A DNA stretch of 64,000 nt from Silvimonas terrae (lineage in GTDB: Bacteria; Pseudomonadota; Gammaproteobacteria; Burkholderiales; Chitinibacteraceae). Shown here in pieces: positions 8,388 to 20,040 of the stretch. A program made the translations under genes and the position numbers. The notes under the pieces are model-generated. The model searched no databases and had not been told where the DNA came from. It saw only the letters and a program-made list of their open reading frames with translations. Each line of letters begins with the position of its first letter. The stretch's first letter is position 1. The DNA is taken from the NCBI RefSeq assembly GCF_014202765.1, contig NZ_JACHHN010000006.1, forward strand, positions 248,001 to 312,000, in the 5' to 3' direction.

Positions 8388-9830
8388 TTGACAACCTCGG
8401 GTTTGTCCACGCGACCGTAGGTGTCTTCAAAGCGCACGATATCGTCCTCGCCCAGATACGCGCCCGATTGCACTTCAATGAGTTCCAGCGGAATCTTGCC
8501 CGGATTCTTGAGGCGGTGGGTGGTGCCCAGCGGAATATAGGTGGACTGGTTTTCGGTCAGCAGCAGGTGTTGCTCACCATTGTCCACCAGCGCGGTGCCC
8601 TTCACCACGATCCAGTGCTCCGCCCGATGGTGATGCATCTGCAGACTCAGTTGGGAGCCCGGATTGACGATGATGCGCTTGACCTGGAAGCGCGCGCCGC
8701 TATCGATGCCTTCGTACGAGCCCCAAGGGCGATAGACCTTGCGGTGAGTGACGGATTCAGAACGCTTGGCGGCGTTCAGGCGCTCCACCATCTTTTTCAC
8801 GTCCTGCACTTTGTCTTTGTGTGCGACCAGAATCGCGTCAGCGGTTTCGACGATCACCACATCATCGAGGCCAATTGCTGCCACCATGCGATGCTCAGCG
8901 CGGATATAAGAACCATTGACCCGATCAGTCAGGACGTCGCCGACCAGGGTATTGCCTTGCTCATCCTTGTCCCCAATATCGGCCAGCGCATCCCAGGAGC
9001 CAATATCACTCCAGCCCAGACCGGCGGCCTCAATCACGGCGGCCTCGGTGGTTTTTTCCATGACGGCGTAGTCAATGGAGTCGGAAGGGCAAGCCAGGAA
9101 GGCGTCTTTGTTGAGGCGGGTGAAGTCGCCATCGCGCAGACTGCGTTCCAGTGACAATTCGGCCTTGACCAGCATGTCGGCATTCAAGCGACGCAATTCA
9201 GACAGATAGACCGAGGCCTTGAGCATGAACATGCCGCTGTTCCAGTAATAGCGGCCATCCCCGACGAAACGTTCTGCCGTAGCCAGGTCTGGCTTCTCGA
9301 CAAACGATTGCACCTTGTATGCGTTGGCTGAACCCAGGGCCTCACCGCGCAAGATGTAGCCGTAGCCAGTCTGCGGGGAAGCGGGTTTGATCCCGAAGGT
9401 CACCAGTTTGCCGGTAGCTGCCACCTGGGCGGCCTCGTTACATAACCGGGCAAACACATCGCTGTGGCGGATCACATGATCAGACGGCATGACCAGCAGC
9501 AGGGCATCCGGGTCTTTGGCCGCCAGAATCAGCGCCGCGATGGCCACCGCCGGGGCAGTATTGCGGCCAGCGGGTTCAAGCACGATGGTTTCTGCTTCGA
9601 TGCCCACTTTGCGAATCTGCTCGGCGACCAGAAAGCGCTGTTCTTCATGAGAAATCAGAATGGGGGGCTCTGCACCCTCGATCTGCTTGAGGCGCAGTAC
9701 GGTCTGCTGCAGCAAACTCTGCTCGCCAGCCAGGTTCAGATATTGTTTGGGATAGCCACCGCGGGACATGGGCCACAACCGCGAACCGCGAACCGCTACC
9801 ACCACACAAAACCACGGGATGAATGGACAT
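8384..9830 (-). CDS. manC: Mannose-1-phosphate guanylyltransferase/mannose-6-phosphate isomerase, frame broken by a 7-bp duplication
   Basis: Bifunctional enzyme making GDP-mannose: an N-terminal guanylyltransferase and a C-terminal cupin isomerase ([27 protein letters not shown]). Translation from the ATG at 9830 reads [15 protein letters not shown], the correct family start. It then loses frame at a tandem GGTTCGC repeat (coding strand) at 9794-9781 and would stop near 9645 after about 62 residues. Removing one 7-bp copy restores [18 protein letters not shown] and a 479-residue protein, the normal length. As it stands, only a GTG at 9805 opens the rest, and that product lacks most of the nucleotide-binding loop. 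An AGGA lies 9 bases before the 9830 ATG. A reversible switch, a true null or a sequencing error are all possible. Confidence 0.88.
9781..9794 (-). repeat. Tandem 7-bp duplication inside manC
   Basis: On the plus strand the bases read GCGAACC twice (GGTTCGC twice on the coding strand), followed by a partial third unit. The extra copy shifts the manC frame within the sequence coding for the Gly-rich nucleotide-binding loop. Confidence 0.95.
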
Positions 9831-10131
9831 GATGTTGTTCCTGCTCAACGGGATCGGCACAAAGAGGTGCCCGGCACATGATTACTATAGATGAAAACTT
9901 AATCGTCATGAATAGTAATTTTGTGAACAGAACTACATCAGCATTTACTGTAAAAGGTATTGAATAATCAGCGTAAATGGCTAGAAATGGCGATTTTAGT
10001 CGTTTTCATGGTTTCTGCTTTGTCACGTTAACTGTTTTGAGAAAGCACTTAACTTACGTCCGTTTGTCAAAAAGTGTTGCCGTAAACCTTTGTTGTAAAA
10101 GCATTTTTGTGCATTGCGGCAAAGTCGGGCA
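9831..10131. other. AT-rich gene-free stretch upstream of manC
   Basis: About 300 bp, much more AT-rich than its surroundings and without a credible gene. It should hold the manC-manB promoter on the minus strand. An inverted repeat ATTACTAT (9881-9888) / ATAGTAAT (9912-9919) with a 23-bp gap could be a regulator site. I cannot place a convincing -35/-10 pair. Confidence 0.45.
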
Positions 10132-10162
10132 CAAAAAAACGGACACCTGCAGGTGTCCGTTG
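10132..10162 (-). terminator. Intrinsic terminator after thiC
   Basis: The perfect palindrome ACGGACACCTGCAGGTGTCCGT is followed on the minus strand by a run of seven T. It lies about 30 bp past the thiC stop codon. Confidence 0.85.
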
Positions 10163-10191
10163 TGTGTTTGCCGCAGTCACTGACGGGCTGT

Positions 10192-12259
<2,068 letters not shown>

Positions 12260-12270
12260 ACTCTGCTGTG

Positions 12271-12299
12271 ACGTTACGCAGTTTATGAGATAATCGCAA
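12271..12299 (-). promoter_or_regulatory. Possible thiC promoter
   Basis: On the minus strand TTGCGA (12299-12294) and TAACGT (12276-12271) are spaced by 17 bp. Transcription would start around 12264, just before the TPP aptamer. This is a pattern match only. Confidence 0.4.
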
Positions 12300-12419
12300 G
12301 TTAATTTACAACCTGACCGGGCAAATGACGTGGTCGCTGTCAGCCTGCATTCCCGGTCCGGGCCATCTGTTGCATTGGTCGACGCCGCCGCCTGGCGCCC
12401 GTTTTTTAAGGTGATACGC

Positions 12420-13073
12420 ATGGATTGGGAACACGCCCGCTATCTGCTGGTAGAGCAGCAAATTCGCCCTTGGGATGTGCTGGATCAGAAAGTGCTGGAC
12501 CGCGTTTTGACGGTCAAGCGTGAGGACTTCGTCCCCGCTGACAAAAAGGCCCTGGCCTTTGTTGATTCCGAGCTGCCTATCGGTCACGAAGCCACCATGC
12601 TGGCGCCCAAGGTCGAAGCGCGTTTCCTGCAGGACGTGGAAGTGCAGCCATCTGACAAGGTGCTGATTGCCGGTGCCGGTACGGGTTACCTGATGGCGCT
12701 GGCCGCAGGATTGTCCAGCCAGGTTTATGGTGTGGAAATCGAACCGGAACTGGCTTCCCAGGCCGAAGCCAACCTGGCGCGTGCCGGCATTCGTAATGCC
12801 CGTGTCATTGTCGGTGACGCAGTGCGTGGCTTTGCTGAACAGGCCCCGTTTGATGTCATCATCGTCACTGGCTCGTTTGCCAGCGTACCTGCTACGCTGA
12901 AAGAGCAGTTGGCTGTGGGTGGTCGCCTGATTGCCATCGTGGGTGAGTTGCCTATCATGAGTGCCACGTTGATCCGCCGCGTGGATCACAACGCCTACAG
13001 CGAAGAAAAGCTGTTTGAATACAACCTCCCGCGCATGAAGAACGCGCCGGCGGTATCGGCCTTTACGTTCTAA
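12420..13073 (+). CDS. Protein-L-isoaspartate O-methyltransferase-like SAM methyltransferase
   Basis: A 217-residue PCMT-family protein with the SAM motif VLIAGAGTGYLMALAAGL near residue 80, then GVEIEPEL and a conserved PFDVIIVTGS. The N-terminus MDWEHARYLLVEQQIRPWDV is typical of the betaproteobacterial branch. The sequence before the SAM motif reads LPIGHEATMLAP, in place of the Q-T-I/V-S-Q/P motif of true repair enzymes, so isoaspartate repair activity is doubtful. I chose the ATG at 12420 after AAGGTGATA. An intrinsic terminator follows, then a rhodanese gene, a pairing common in betaproteobacteria. Confidence 0.85.
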   Translation: MDWEHARYLLVEQQIRPWDVLDQKVLDRVLTVKREDFVPADKKALAFVDSELPIGHEATMLAPKVEARFLQDVEVQPSDKVLIAGAGTGYLMALAAGLSSQVYGVEIEPELASQAEANLARAGIRNARVIVGDAVRGFAEQAPFDVIIVTGSFASVPATLKEQLAVGGRLIAIVGELPIMSATLIRRVDHNAYSEEKLFEYNLPRMKNAPAVSAFTF

Positions 13074-13097
13074 GCAGAACGTAAGCCGGTCGACGTG

Positions 13098-13127
13098 AAG
13101 GCGCGGCTGAGAGCCGCGCCTTTTTTG
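13098..13127 (+). terminator. Intrinsic terminator after the PCMT-like gene
   Basis: The stem AGGCGCGGCT / AGCCGCGCCT has a very short loop and is followed by TTTTTT, 25 bp past the stop codon. Confidence 0.85.
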
Positions 13128-13156
13128 TAACACTCGATGTATCAGGATACTTACAG

Positions 13157-13480
13157 ATGCGGCAACTTTCCGCACAAGAGCTGGCAGCCTGGCTGCAAGA
13201 CGAATCCCGCCCGAAACCGGTTTTGCTGGACGTGCGGGAAAATTGGGAATACGCGCTCTGCCATCTGGAAGGCAGCGTCCAGCTTCCCATGAACGAAATC
13301 CCGCAGCGCTTCACCGAACTGGATGAAGGCGCAGAGATTGTGGTGATCTGTCACCACGGCATGCGCAGCTATCAGGTGGGGGTGTTCCTGGAGCGCCAGG
13401 GCTTTGGTCACGTTAACAACCTGGCCGGTGGTGTGGATGCCTGGGCTGGAGCGGTTGATCCGGCGATGGCGCGGTATTGA
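13157..13480 (+). CDS. Single-domain rhodanese-like sulfurtransferase
   Basis: A 107-residue cytoplasmic rhodanese domain. It has LLDVRENWEYALCHLEGS (substrate-fold start), the active-site loop ICHHGMRS with the catalytic cysteine, and NLAGGVDAW near the end. Such single-domain proteins move sulfane sulfur to thiols; the physiological acceptor is unknown. The gene lies between a terminator and the AT-rich leader of the polysaccharide locus. In related bacteria it often precedes tolC, which is absent here. Confidence 0.9.
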   Translation: MRQLSAQELAAWLQDESRPKPVLLDVRENWEYALCHLEGSVQLPMNEIPQRFTELDEGAEIVVICHHGMRSYQVGVFLERQGFGHVNNLAGGVDAWAGAVDPAMARY

Positions 13481-13706
13481 ATGTGCCATTGTTACCAGTG
13501 CATGCGGGATGTTGTTGTTATGCTGCGTATGCAGACGAAAGGGTCGATTTTCGCGACAGTTAAATAGTAAGATGCTGTGTTGATTTTGTTTGAGTTAATG
13601 TAAGGTTTTGATTGGAATTGCATTCCCTTGTTTTCATGCGACACGTTGCTCGAACCGCCGTATGCGCCACACGGTTTGCTTTTATCTGTAGCTGGAGATG
13701 CAGCTG
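13481..13706. other. AT-rich leader of the polysaccharide locus
   Basis: Roughly 225 bp, noticeably AT-rich, without a gene. It should contain the promoter of the 13.7-34.8 kb operon. I see no JUMPstart/ops element and no clear sigma-70 promoter pair. Confidence 0.4.
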
Positions 13707-14525
13707 ATGGTTGTGCTTCAGGAGCATGTAAAACGGACTGGGCCAGCGCTGCGCGCTACGACAAATGTCGCTTTGGTGGTATACCGCACCCCTGTCGCAG
13801 AGCTGAGGTCCCTGTTCGATTTGCTCGAACGCACGCCTGAAGTTGCCGCAATTGCTATTTTTGATAATGGTATAGATCCGGCGCTTGAGGTGGAGGTGCT
13901 TGGCCGGGGCTGGATCTATCAAACTGCCGGCCGCAATATTGGATTTGGCTCAGCCCATAACCGGCTATTTGAAGCCCTGCGCAGCCAGAGCGATGCAGCT
14001 TTTCATTTGTTGCTTAATCCCGATATCGGCTGGACAGTCAATCCTGTAACCGGATTGACGGCTTATCTAGTGGCCCATGCGCGTACCGGGGCCGTTATGC
14101 CGGATGTGATCTCTCCGACGGGGGAGCGGCAGTTCCTGGCAAAACGGCTGCCAACGCCGTTGGGATTGATCTGTCGGCGCTTCCTGCCGGCAAAGTGGAC
14201 TCGTAAAACCATGGCCCACTACGAGTTGCGCGACTGGAGCTTTGAAGGGTCCCGCACCGTGCCAATTGTCTCCGGCTGCTTCATGCTGCTTCGCAGCGAG
14301 GCATTCCTCGAAGTCGGTGGATTTGATGAAGGGTACTTTCTCTATCTCGAGGATTACGATCTCTGTCGCAGGCTGACGCATCGACAGTGGGATCTGGCAA
14401 TTGAAACAGCCGCGCAGGTTGTTCACGCGCACAATCGCACCTCCTATTCCTTGGGGCGACCGCTGTGGTGGCACATTCGCTCTGCAATCCGGTATTTCCG
14501 GCGTTGGGGTATTAACGGACTTTAG
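13707..14525 (+). CDS. Glycosyltransferase family 2, rhamnosyltransferase-like
   Basis: A 272-residue GT-A fold enzyme likely adding rhamnose to the growing chain. Visible motifs are the early VALVVYRTPVAELRSL, IAIFDNG, NIGFGSAHN, the metal-site region LLLNPDIGW and the acceptor/base motif GYFLYLEDYDLCRRL, the pattern of WbbL-type rhamnosyltransferases. Start at 13707 is chosen because a GGAG lies about nine bases upstream; an ATG at 13698 sits too close to it. It is the first gene of the locus. Rhamnose as donor is inferred from the family and the nearby rmlBDAC genes. Confidence 0.82.
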   Translation: MVVLQEHVKRTGPALRATTNVALVVYRTPVAELRSLFDLLERTPEVAAIAIFDNGIDPALEVEVLGRGWIYQTAGRNIGFGSAHNRLFEALRSQSDAAFHLLLNPDIGWTVNPVTGLTAYLVAHARTGAVMPDVISPTGERQFLAKRLPTPLGLICRRFLPAKWTRKTMAHYELRDWSFEGSRTVPIVSGCFMLLRSEAFLEVGGFDEGYFLYLEDYDLCRRLTHRQWDLAIETAAQVVHAHNRTSYSLGRPLWWHIRSAIRYFRRWGINGL

Positions 14526-14614
14526 GTCATTGCCAAGAATTATAACCGGCTGCTGGCTGGTGTGGTCAGGCAGTCGGTGTTCGAAGCCATACACCAGTCA
14601 ATGGGGAATTACAG

Positions 14615-15727
14615 TTGTCGTTGCTTTATCTTTTCATCGCGCTGCTTGTCAGCTTCATCGTGTGCATGCTCTTGGTGCATTATGCTCACGCTCATGCGCA
14701 TGTAACGGGAGATCACGATACGACTGGTGTACAGAAGTTTCATGACTCCCCGGTGCCCCGGGTCGGTGGGCTTGCGCTGTTTGCCGGTATGTTGTCTACG
14801 CTCCCGGCGATGTTTGTGCTGGAAAATGGATATGACGCCCATGGCGCGCTCTGTTTCATGCTCACCGCAGCGGCGCCGCTGGCAGGCGGAGTTGCGGAAG
14901 ATGTACTCAAGCGCGGATTTATCAAGCTTCGCTTGGCGGCAATGATCGCCGGCACGTTGCTCATGATTGCGTTGCTCGGATGGCGGGTTGTTCGCCTCGA
15001 CATTTCCAGTGTAGACCATTGGCTAACGTTGATGCCTTTGTTGTCAGTCTGTCTGACGGTATTCGCTGTTACCGGGGTTACGAACGCCATCAATATTATT
15101 GATGGCTATAACGGGTTGGCCAGTGCAGTCAGCATGATTATCCTGACGTCAATCGTCTATATCGCACTTAAGGTCGGGGATCGGCAGATCGCGATTCTGG
15201 CTATTAGTTTGCTGGGGGCTTGTGCCGGTTTCATTTTCTGGAATTGGCCACGAGGTTTGATCTTTCTTGGGGATGGCGGCGCGTATATCCTGGGGTTTGT
15301 AGCCTCCAGCCTTGCTGTCGCTCTCGTGATGCGTAACCCTGCCGTGTCGGCCTGGTATGCGCTGGTATTAATGTTGTATCCCATTGTTGAAACGGTTTTT
15401 ACAATTAACCGGCGGGTTTTTCGCAAGGACAATCCAGGATTTCCGGATGCAGCTCATCTGCATCAATTGATTTACAAACGCATGATGCGCTGGGCCGTGG
15501 GAAGTTGCGACGTTGCCGACCGAAAAATGCGAAATTCAATGACATCGCCATATTTGTGGCTGTTTTCTTCATTGTCGGTGATTCCGGCCAGTATTTTCTG
15601 GCAGCACGGACACTTGTTGCAACTATTCACGCTGGCATTCGTGCTTGCTTATTTGTGGCTCTATCGCCGCCTTGCGCGTTTTCGTACGCCTAAATGGCTT
15701 ATTTTTCGTAAACCTACAAAACCCTGA
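14615..15727 (+). CDS. Undecaprenyl-phosphate sugar-1-phosphate transferase, WecA/MraY family
   Basis: Polytopic membrane enzyme that starts the polysaccharide by transferring a sugar phosphate (GlcNAc-1-P in WecA) to undecaprenyl phosphate. The 370-residue sequence has the cytoplasmic DSPVPRVGGLALF loop, the catalytic NAINIIDGYNGLASAVS motif, LIFLGDGGAYILGF and the C-terminal HLHQL, as in WecA/WbpL. The start is a TTG at 14615 with GGGGA seven bases upstream; the first ATG would remove the first helix. WbpL-type enzymes can use other N-acetyl sugars, so the substrate is open. Confidence 0.88.
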   Translation: MSLLYLFIALLVSFIVCMLLVHYAHAHAHVTGDHDTTGVQKFHDSPVPRVGGLALFAGMLSTLPAMFVLENGYDAHGALCFMLTAAAPLAGGVAEDVLKRGFIKLRLAAMIAGTLLMIALLGWRVVRLDISSVDHWLTLMPLLSVCLTVFAVTGVTNAINIIDGYNGLASAVSMIILTSIVYIALKVGDRQIAILAISLLGACAGFIFWNWPRGLIFLGDGGAYILGFVASSLAVALVMRNPAVSAWYALVLMLYPIVETVFTINRRVFRKDNPGFPDAAHLHQLIYKRMMRWAVGSCDVADRKMRNSMTSPYLWLFSSLSVIPASIFWQHGHLLQLFTLAFVLAYLWLYRRLARFRTPKWLIFRKPTKP

Positions 15728-15754
15728 TTTTGTGAAAAGAAAGGTTTTAGTTTC

Positions 15755-16813
15755 ATGATTCTCGTAACTGGCGGCGCAGGCTTTATTGGTGGCAATTTTG
15801 TACTTGATTGGCTTGCCGGTAGCAATGAGCCTGTCGTCAATCTGGACAAGCTGACCTATGCCGGCAATCTGGATACGTTGTCTCCCTTGGCGCAAGACAA
15901 GCGGCATGTTTTTGTCCGTGGCGATATCGGTGATCGTGATCTGGTCGTAAAGTTGCTGGCCACGCATCAGCCGCGTGCCGTGATCAATTTTGCGGCTGAG
16001 TCGCATGTTGACCGTTCCATTCATGGTCCCGGTGAATTCATCCAGACCAATGTGGTGGGGACCTTCAATCTGCTGGACGCTGTGCACGAATACTGGAGAG
16101 CGCTTTCCGGTACTGCGCGTAGCGAGTTCCGTTTTTTGCACGTCTCGACCGACGAAGTTTATGGTTCGCTGGCTGCAGATGATCTGCCTTTCCGCGAAAG
16201 CAACCCGTATGAACCCAATAGCCCGTATTCGGCCAGCAAGGCCGCATCGGACCATCTGGTGCGGGCATGGCACCACACCTATGGCTTGCCGGTGCTGACC
16301 ACCAATTGTTCCAACAATTATGGGCCATACCATTTCCCGGAAAAGCTGATCCCGCTGGTGATTCTGAATGCTTTGGCAGGCAAGCCATTGCCGATTTACG
16401 GGGATGGGCAACAGATCCGTGACTGGTTGTTTGTCACAGACCATTGTGCGGCGATCCGGCGGGTACTGGCAGATGGCACGCCGGGCGAAACCTATAATGT
16501 CGGCGGCTGGAATGAAAAAGCCAATATTGATGTGGTCAATATCATCTGCAGCATTCTTGATGAAATCAAGCCGCGCGGGGACGGGAAGGCTTACGCAAGC
16601 CAGATCACCTATGTGCAGGATCGGCCGGGGCATGATCGCCGTTATGCCATTGATGCGGGAAAGATTGAGCAGGGGCTTGGCTGGCGGCCGGCTGAGACCT
16701 TTGAAACCGGTATTCGCAAAACGGTTCAATGGTATCTGGATAACCCGCAATGGGTAGAGAATGTCACTAGCGGTACCTATCGCGAATGGGTCGAGCTGCA
16801 ATATGGTCAATGA
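15755..16813 (+). CDS. rfbB: dTDP-glucose 4,6-dehydratase
   Basis: Second step of dTDP-L-rhamnose synthesis: NAD-dependent dehydration to dTDP-4-keto-6-deoxyglucose. The 352-residue extended SDR has the N-terminal [20 protein letters not shown], the catalytic [10 protein letters not shown] and [25 protein letters not shown] precedes the ATG by a good distance. It overlaps rfbD by 11 bp, and the order rfbB-rfbD-rfbA-rfbC forms a compact block. Confidence 0.96.
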   Translation: MILVTGGAGFIGGNFVLDWLAGSNEPVVNLDKLTYAGNLDTLSPLAQDKRHVFVRGDIGDRDLVVKLLATHQPRAVINFAAESHVDRSIHGPGEFIQTNVVGTFNLLDAVHEYWRALSGTARSEFRFLHVSTDEVYGSLAADDLPFRESNPYEPNSPYSASKAASDHLVRAWHHTYGLPVLTTNCSNNYGPYHFPEKLIPLVILNALAGKPLPIYGDGQQIRDWLFVTDHCAAIRRVLADGTPGETYNVGGWNEKANIDVVNIICSILDEIKPRGDGKAYASQITYVQDRPGHDRRYAIDAGKIEQGLGWRPAETFETGIRKTVQWYLDNPQWVENVTSGTYREWVELQYGQ

Positions 16814-17714
16814 GGTGCCTGTAATCCTGGTTACCGGCAAAGGCGGCCAGGTAGGATTTGAGTTGCAGCGTAGTCTGGCAGTGCTTGGCCGTGTTGTGGC
16901 TCTTGACCGCACTGAGTGCGATCTGTCGCAACCAGAATCCATTCGTGCTGCGGTACAACGGATTCGACCTGACGTGATTGTGAATCCGGCGGCCTATACC
17001 GCTGTCGACAAGGCTGAGTCTGATCAGCTTGCTGCATTGGCCGTGAATGGCACTGCGCCTGGGATTCTGGCGCAAGAGGCCGCGCAACTCGGGTCGCTGC
17101 TGGTACATTACTCTACGGACTATGTGTTTGCCGGAGATGACCAGCCTGAAGCATATAACGAAGCCGCAAAACCCGCCCCTCGTTCGGTTTACGGTCAAAC
17201 CAAACTTGTGGGGGAACAGTCCATCCTGGCCGCACATGAGCGCCATCTGATTTTGCGGACCAGTTGGGTTTACGGGGCGTATGGTGCCAACTTTCTCAAA
17301 ACGGTGTTGCGGCTGCTTGAGGAGCGTGACGAACTGAAAATTGTGGCGGACCAGATTGGCGCACCCACCGCAGCCAGCTTGATTGCAGATGTGACAGCTC
17401 AACTTGTGGCCCGATATCTGCGCGCGGGTGATACCGACTACCCCTATGGGACTTATCACTTGTCTGCGTCCGGAGAAACCAGCTGGTACGGTTATGCTTA
17501 CTATGTTGCGCAGCAGGCCCATCTGGCTGGTCTACCGCTGAAAACAGCCTTGGAACGGATTCTGCCGATACCCACTAGCGCTTATCCACTCCCGGCACCC
17601 CGACCTGCTAATTCACGGCTGGATACACACAAATTACGAGCCACTTTTGGTCTCTCGCTGCCGGAATGGCAAGCGGGTATTGACCAGGCGCTGGCGCTGT
17701 TGCTGCGTCGCTAA
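16803..17714 (+). CDS. rfbD: dTDP-4-dehydrorhamnose reductase
   Basis: Last step of dTDP-L-rhamnose synthesis. The 303-residue SDR reads [18 protein letters not shown] at the N-terminus, then [24 protein letters not shown] and the catalytic YGQTKLVGE. The start at ATG 16803 lies inside the end of rfbB; an upstream ATG at 16761 would overlap too far and does not fit the family. Confidence 0.95.
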   Translation: MVNEVPVILVTGKGGQVGFELQRSLAVLGRVVALDRTECDLSQPESIRAAVQRIRPDVIVNPAAYTAVDKAESDQLAALAVNGTAPGILAQEAAQLGSLLVHYSTDYVFAGDDQPEAYNEAAKPAPRSVYGQTKLVGEQSILAAHERHLILRTSWVYGAYGANFLKTVLRLLEERDELKIVADQIGAPTAASLIADVTAQLVARYLRAGDTDYPYGTYHLSASGETSWYGYAYYVAQQAHLAGLPLKTALERILPIPTSAYPLPAPRPANSRLDTHKLRATFGLSLPEWQAGIDQALALLLRR

Positions 17715-17732
17715 GGAAAGGAATATCGCATT

Positions 17733-18614
17733 ATGAATCGCAAGGGGATCATTCTGGCTGGAGGCTCAGGTACCCGTCTGTATCCGGCCACACTCGCCGT
17801 GTCCAAGCAACTGCTGCCCATTTATGACAAACCGATGGTGTATTACCCCCTTAGCACACTGATGCTGGCGGGGATACGTGAGATCTTGCTGATTTCGACA
17901 CCCCAAGACACGCCACGCTTTGAGCAATTGCTGGGTGATGGCAGTCAGTGGGGAGTCAAACTGCAATATGCTGTACAGGAAAGCCCGGACGGGCTGGCCC
18001 AGGCATTTATCATCGGTGAGGAGTTCATTGGTGATGAAGATTGCGCACTTGTGCTGGGTGATAACATTTTCTACGGCCATGACTTTGCTGATTTACTGCA
18101 ACGGGCCTCGACCAAAGCGCAGGGTGCTACAGTATTCGCTTACCGTGTCACCGATCCCGAGCGCTATGGTGTCGTTGAATTTGATACGGAAGGCCGGGCG
18201 CTGAGTCTGGAAGAAAAGCCTGCTCAACCCAAGTCCAATTACGCGGTCACGGGTTTGTACTTTTATGACAATAAAGTGGTCGAGATTGCTCGCTCTATCA
18301 AGCCGTCCGCTCGGGGCGAGTTGGAAATTACCGATGTCAATGCGGCCTACCTGGCTCGGGGTGAGCTGGATGTGCAAACAATGGGACGCGGTTATGCGTG
18401 GCTTGATACCGGTACGCACGAATCGATGCTTGAAGCCAGCCAGTTTATTCAAACCATCGAATCACGCCAGGGTTTGAAGGTATGTTGTCCTGAAGAAATT
18501 GCATATCGCTCTGGCTGGGTCAGTGCCTCAGATATCGAGCGTCTGGCCCAACCCCTAAAAAAGAATGGTTATGGCCAGTATCTGCTGGGAATGCTCAAAG
18601 AGAAGGTTTTTTAA
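17733..18614 (+). CDS. rfbA: Glucose-1-phosphate thymidylyltransferase
   Basis: First step of dTDP-rhamnose synthesis: glucose-1-P plus dTTP to dTDP-glucose. The 293-residue enzyme has the nucleotidyltransferase signature [20 protein letters not shown], then [17 protein letters not shown] and [19 protein letters not shown] precedes the start. Its stop overlaps the start of rfbC by one base (TAATG). Confidence 0.97.
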   Translation: MNRKGIILAGGSGTRLYPATLAVSKQLLPIYDKPMVYYPLSTLMLAGIREILLISTPQDTPRFEQLLGDGSQWGVKLQYAVQESPDGLAQAFIIGEEFIGDEDCALVLGDNIFYGHDFADLLQRASTKAQGATVFAYRVTDPERYGVVEFDTEGRALSLEEKPAQPKSNYAVTGLYFYDNKVVEIARSIKPSARGELEITDVNAAYLARGELDVQTMGRGYAWLDTGTHESMLEASQFIQTIESRQGLKVCCPEEIAYRSGWVSASDIERLAQPLKKNGYGQYLLGMLKEKVF

Positions 18615-19159
18615 TGAAAGTGATTGATACCGCGATTCCGGACGTCAAGATTATCGAGCCGCAAGTGTTTGGTGACGACCGGGGCTTCTTTTACGAAAGT
18701 TTTAACCAGCAACGCTTTGAAGCCGCGGTGGGCCGGTCGGTTGAGTTTGTCCAAGACAACCATTCTCGTTCGGTGAAAGGCGTTCTGCGCGGTCTGCACT
18801 ATCAGATCGAACATGCCCAGGGCAAGCTCGTTCGCGTGATTGGCGGCGAGGTATTTGACGTCGCTGTGGATATGCGCAAATCATCGCCGACCTTTGGCAA
18901 GTGGGTCGGTGTGACTCTTAGCAGTGAAAACAAGCGTCTGTTATGGGTGCCGGAAGGCTTTGCTCATGGTTTTATCGTGACTTCAGAGTCCGCTGAGTTC
19001 CTGTACAAGACGACGGATTACTGGTTCAAGGAGCATGAGCGCAGCATCCTCTGGAGTGATCCTGAGTTGGCGATTGCCTGGCCGCTGGATGGCGCACCGC
19101 AATTGTCCCCTAAAGACCAGGATGCCCCGTTGCTGTCTCGCGCCCAGGTTTATGAGTGA
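18614..19159 (+). CDS. rfbC: dTDP-4-dehydrorhamnose 3,5-epimerase
   Basis: Third step of dTDP-L-rhamnose synthesis, a double epimerisation. The 181-residue cupin has DDRGFFYESFNQ, QDNHSRSVKGVLRGLHYQ with the catalytic histidine, GEVFDVAVDMRKSSPTFG and VPEGFAHGF, all family hallmarks. It completes the rml set, so dTDP-L-rhamnose supply is intact. Confidence 0.97.
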   Translation: MKVIDTAIPDVKIIEPQVFGDDRGFFYESFNQQRFEAAVGRSVEFVQDNHSRSVKGVLRGLHYQIEHAQGKLVRVIGGEVFDVAVDMRKSSPTFGKWVGVTLSSENKRLLWVPEGFAHGFIVTSESAEFLYKTTDYWFKEHERSILWSDPELAIAWPLDGAPQLSPKDQDAPLLSRAQVYE

Positions 19160-19206
19160 TTTGTCAGTATGACTCGTAGTCAAGCAATTCTGGAACAATA
19201 ACCATA

Positions 19207-20040
19207 ATGGGTCGTCTTGTTGTAACGCGAAAACCGGCCACCCTTTTGAGTGGCCTGCGTAGTATCTGGTTGCATCGCAGCTTGCTGATGGACCTGGTTC
19301 GCCGCGATATTGCCAGTCGCTACCGTGGGGCTTGGGCTGGGGTTCTTTGGTCTTTGCTCAATCCATTGTTGATGCTGGCGGTGTATACCTTTGTATTTAG
19401 CGTGGTATTCAAGGCGCGCTGGCAAGGTGGCGGGGGCAGCAAAGTGGAGTTTGCCCTGGTGTTGTTTGCAGGCTTGCTGATCTTCAATTTGTATGCCGAG
19501 TGCGTGAACAGAGCACCAGGGCTTGTGCTTGCCAACGTCAACTTCGTCAAGAAAATTGTTTTTCCGCTGGAGTTACTACCGTTGGTCTCCATTGGTTCAG
19601 CGCTTTTTCACCTGGTGATCGGGTTGCTGGTCTGGTTGGGTTTTTACTGCCTCTTTTTTGGTGTACCGCATCTGACCGTCATTTTGTTGCCGCTGGTTAT
19701 TCTCCCGGTCTTGCTGATTGTTGCTGGTGTGAGCTGGTTTCTGGCTGCACTTGCGGTGTATTTGCGCGATATTGCCCAACTGGTTGGGGTGCTGACAACG
19801 GTGCTGATGTTCCTTTCCCCGATTTTTTACCCACTTGCGGCGTTGCCCGAACGCTATAGGCAACTGGCGGAGATCAATCCTTTGGCATTTGCGGTGGAGC
19901 AAGCGCGTGCGGTGCTAATGTGGGGTGATCGTCTGGCTTGGGGTAGTTGGCTCGTTTATCTGTTGGGTTCTTTGATGGTGGCGCTTGCAGGGCTGTTCTG
20001 GTTTCAACGCACGAAGGTAGGCTTTGCCGATGTCCTCTGA
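19207..20040 (+). CDS. wzm: ABC transporter permease for polysaccharide export (Wzm)
   Basis: Inner-membrane subunit of an ABC-2 polysaccharide exporter that flips the finished undecaprenyl-linked chain. The 277-residue protein starts with the cytoplasmic stretch LVRRDIASRYRGAWAGVLW, typical of Wzm/KpsM-like permeases, followed by about six hydrophobic segments. The C-terminal LAEINPLAFAVEQAR is also characteristic. Its end overlaps the ATPase gene, so the two subunits are made together. Confidence 0.92.
   Translation: MGRLVVTRKPATLLSGLRSIWLHRSLLMDLVRRDIASRYRGAWAGVLWSLLNPLLMLAVYTFVFSVVFKARWQGGGGSKVEFALVLFAGLLIFNLYAECVNRAPGLVLANVNFVKKIVFPLELLPLVSIGSALFHLVIGLLVWLGFYCLFFGVPHLTVILLPLVILPVLLIVAGVSWFLAALAVYLRDIAQLVGVLTTVLMFLSPIFYPLAALPERYRQLAEINPLAFAVEQARAVLMWGDRLAWGSWLVYLLGSLMVALAGLFWFQRTKVGFADVL

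Noticed and set aside
9645-9860. Short separate protein at the manC 5' end
   Set aside because: Its first residues are the true ManC start. The rest is an out-of-frame reading after the 7-bp duplication, not an independent gene.
15623-16942. 439-codon minus-strand open frame opposite rfbB
   Set aside because: It overlaps three real genes on the other strand and has no family signature.
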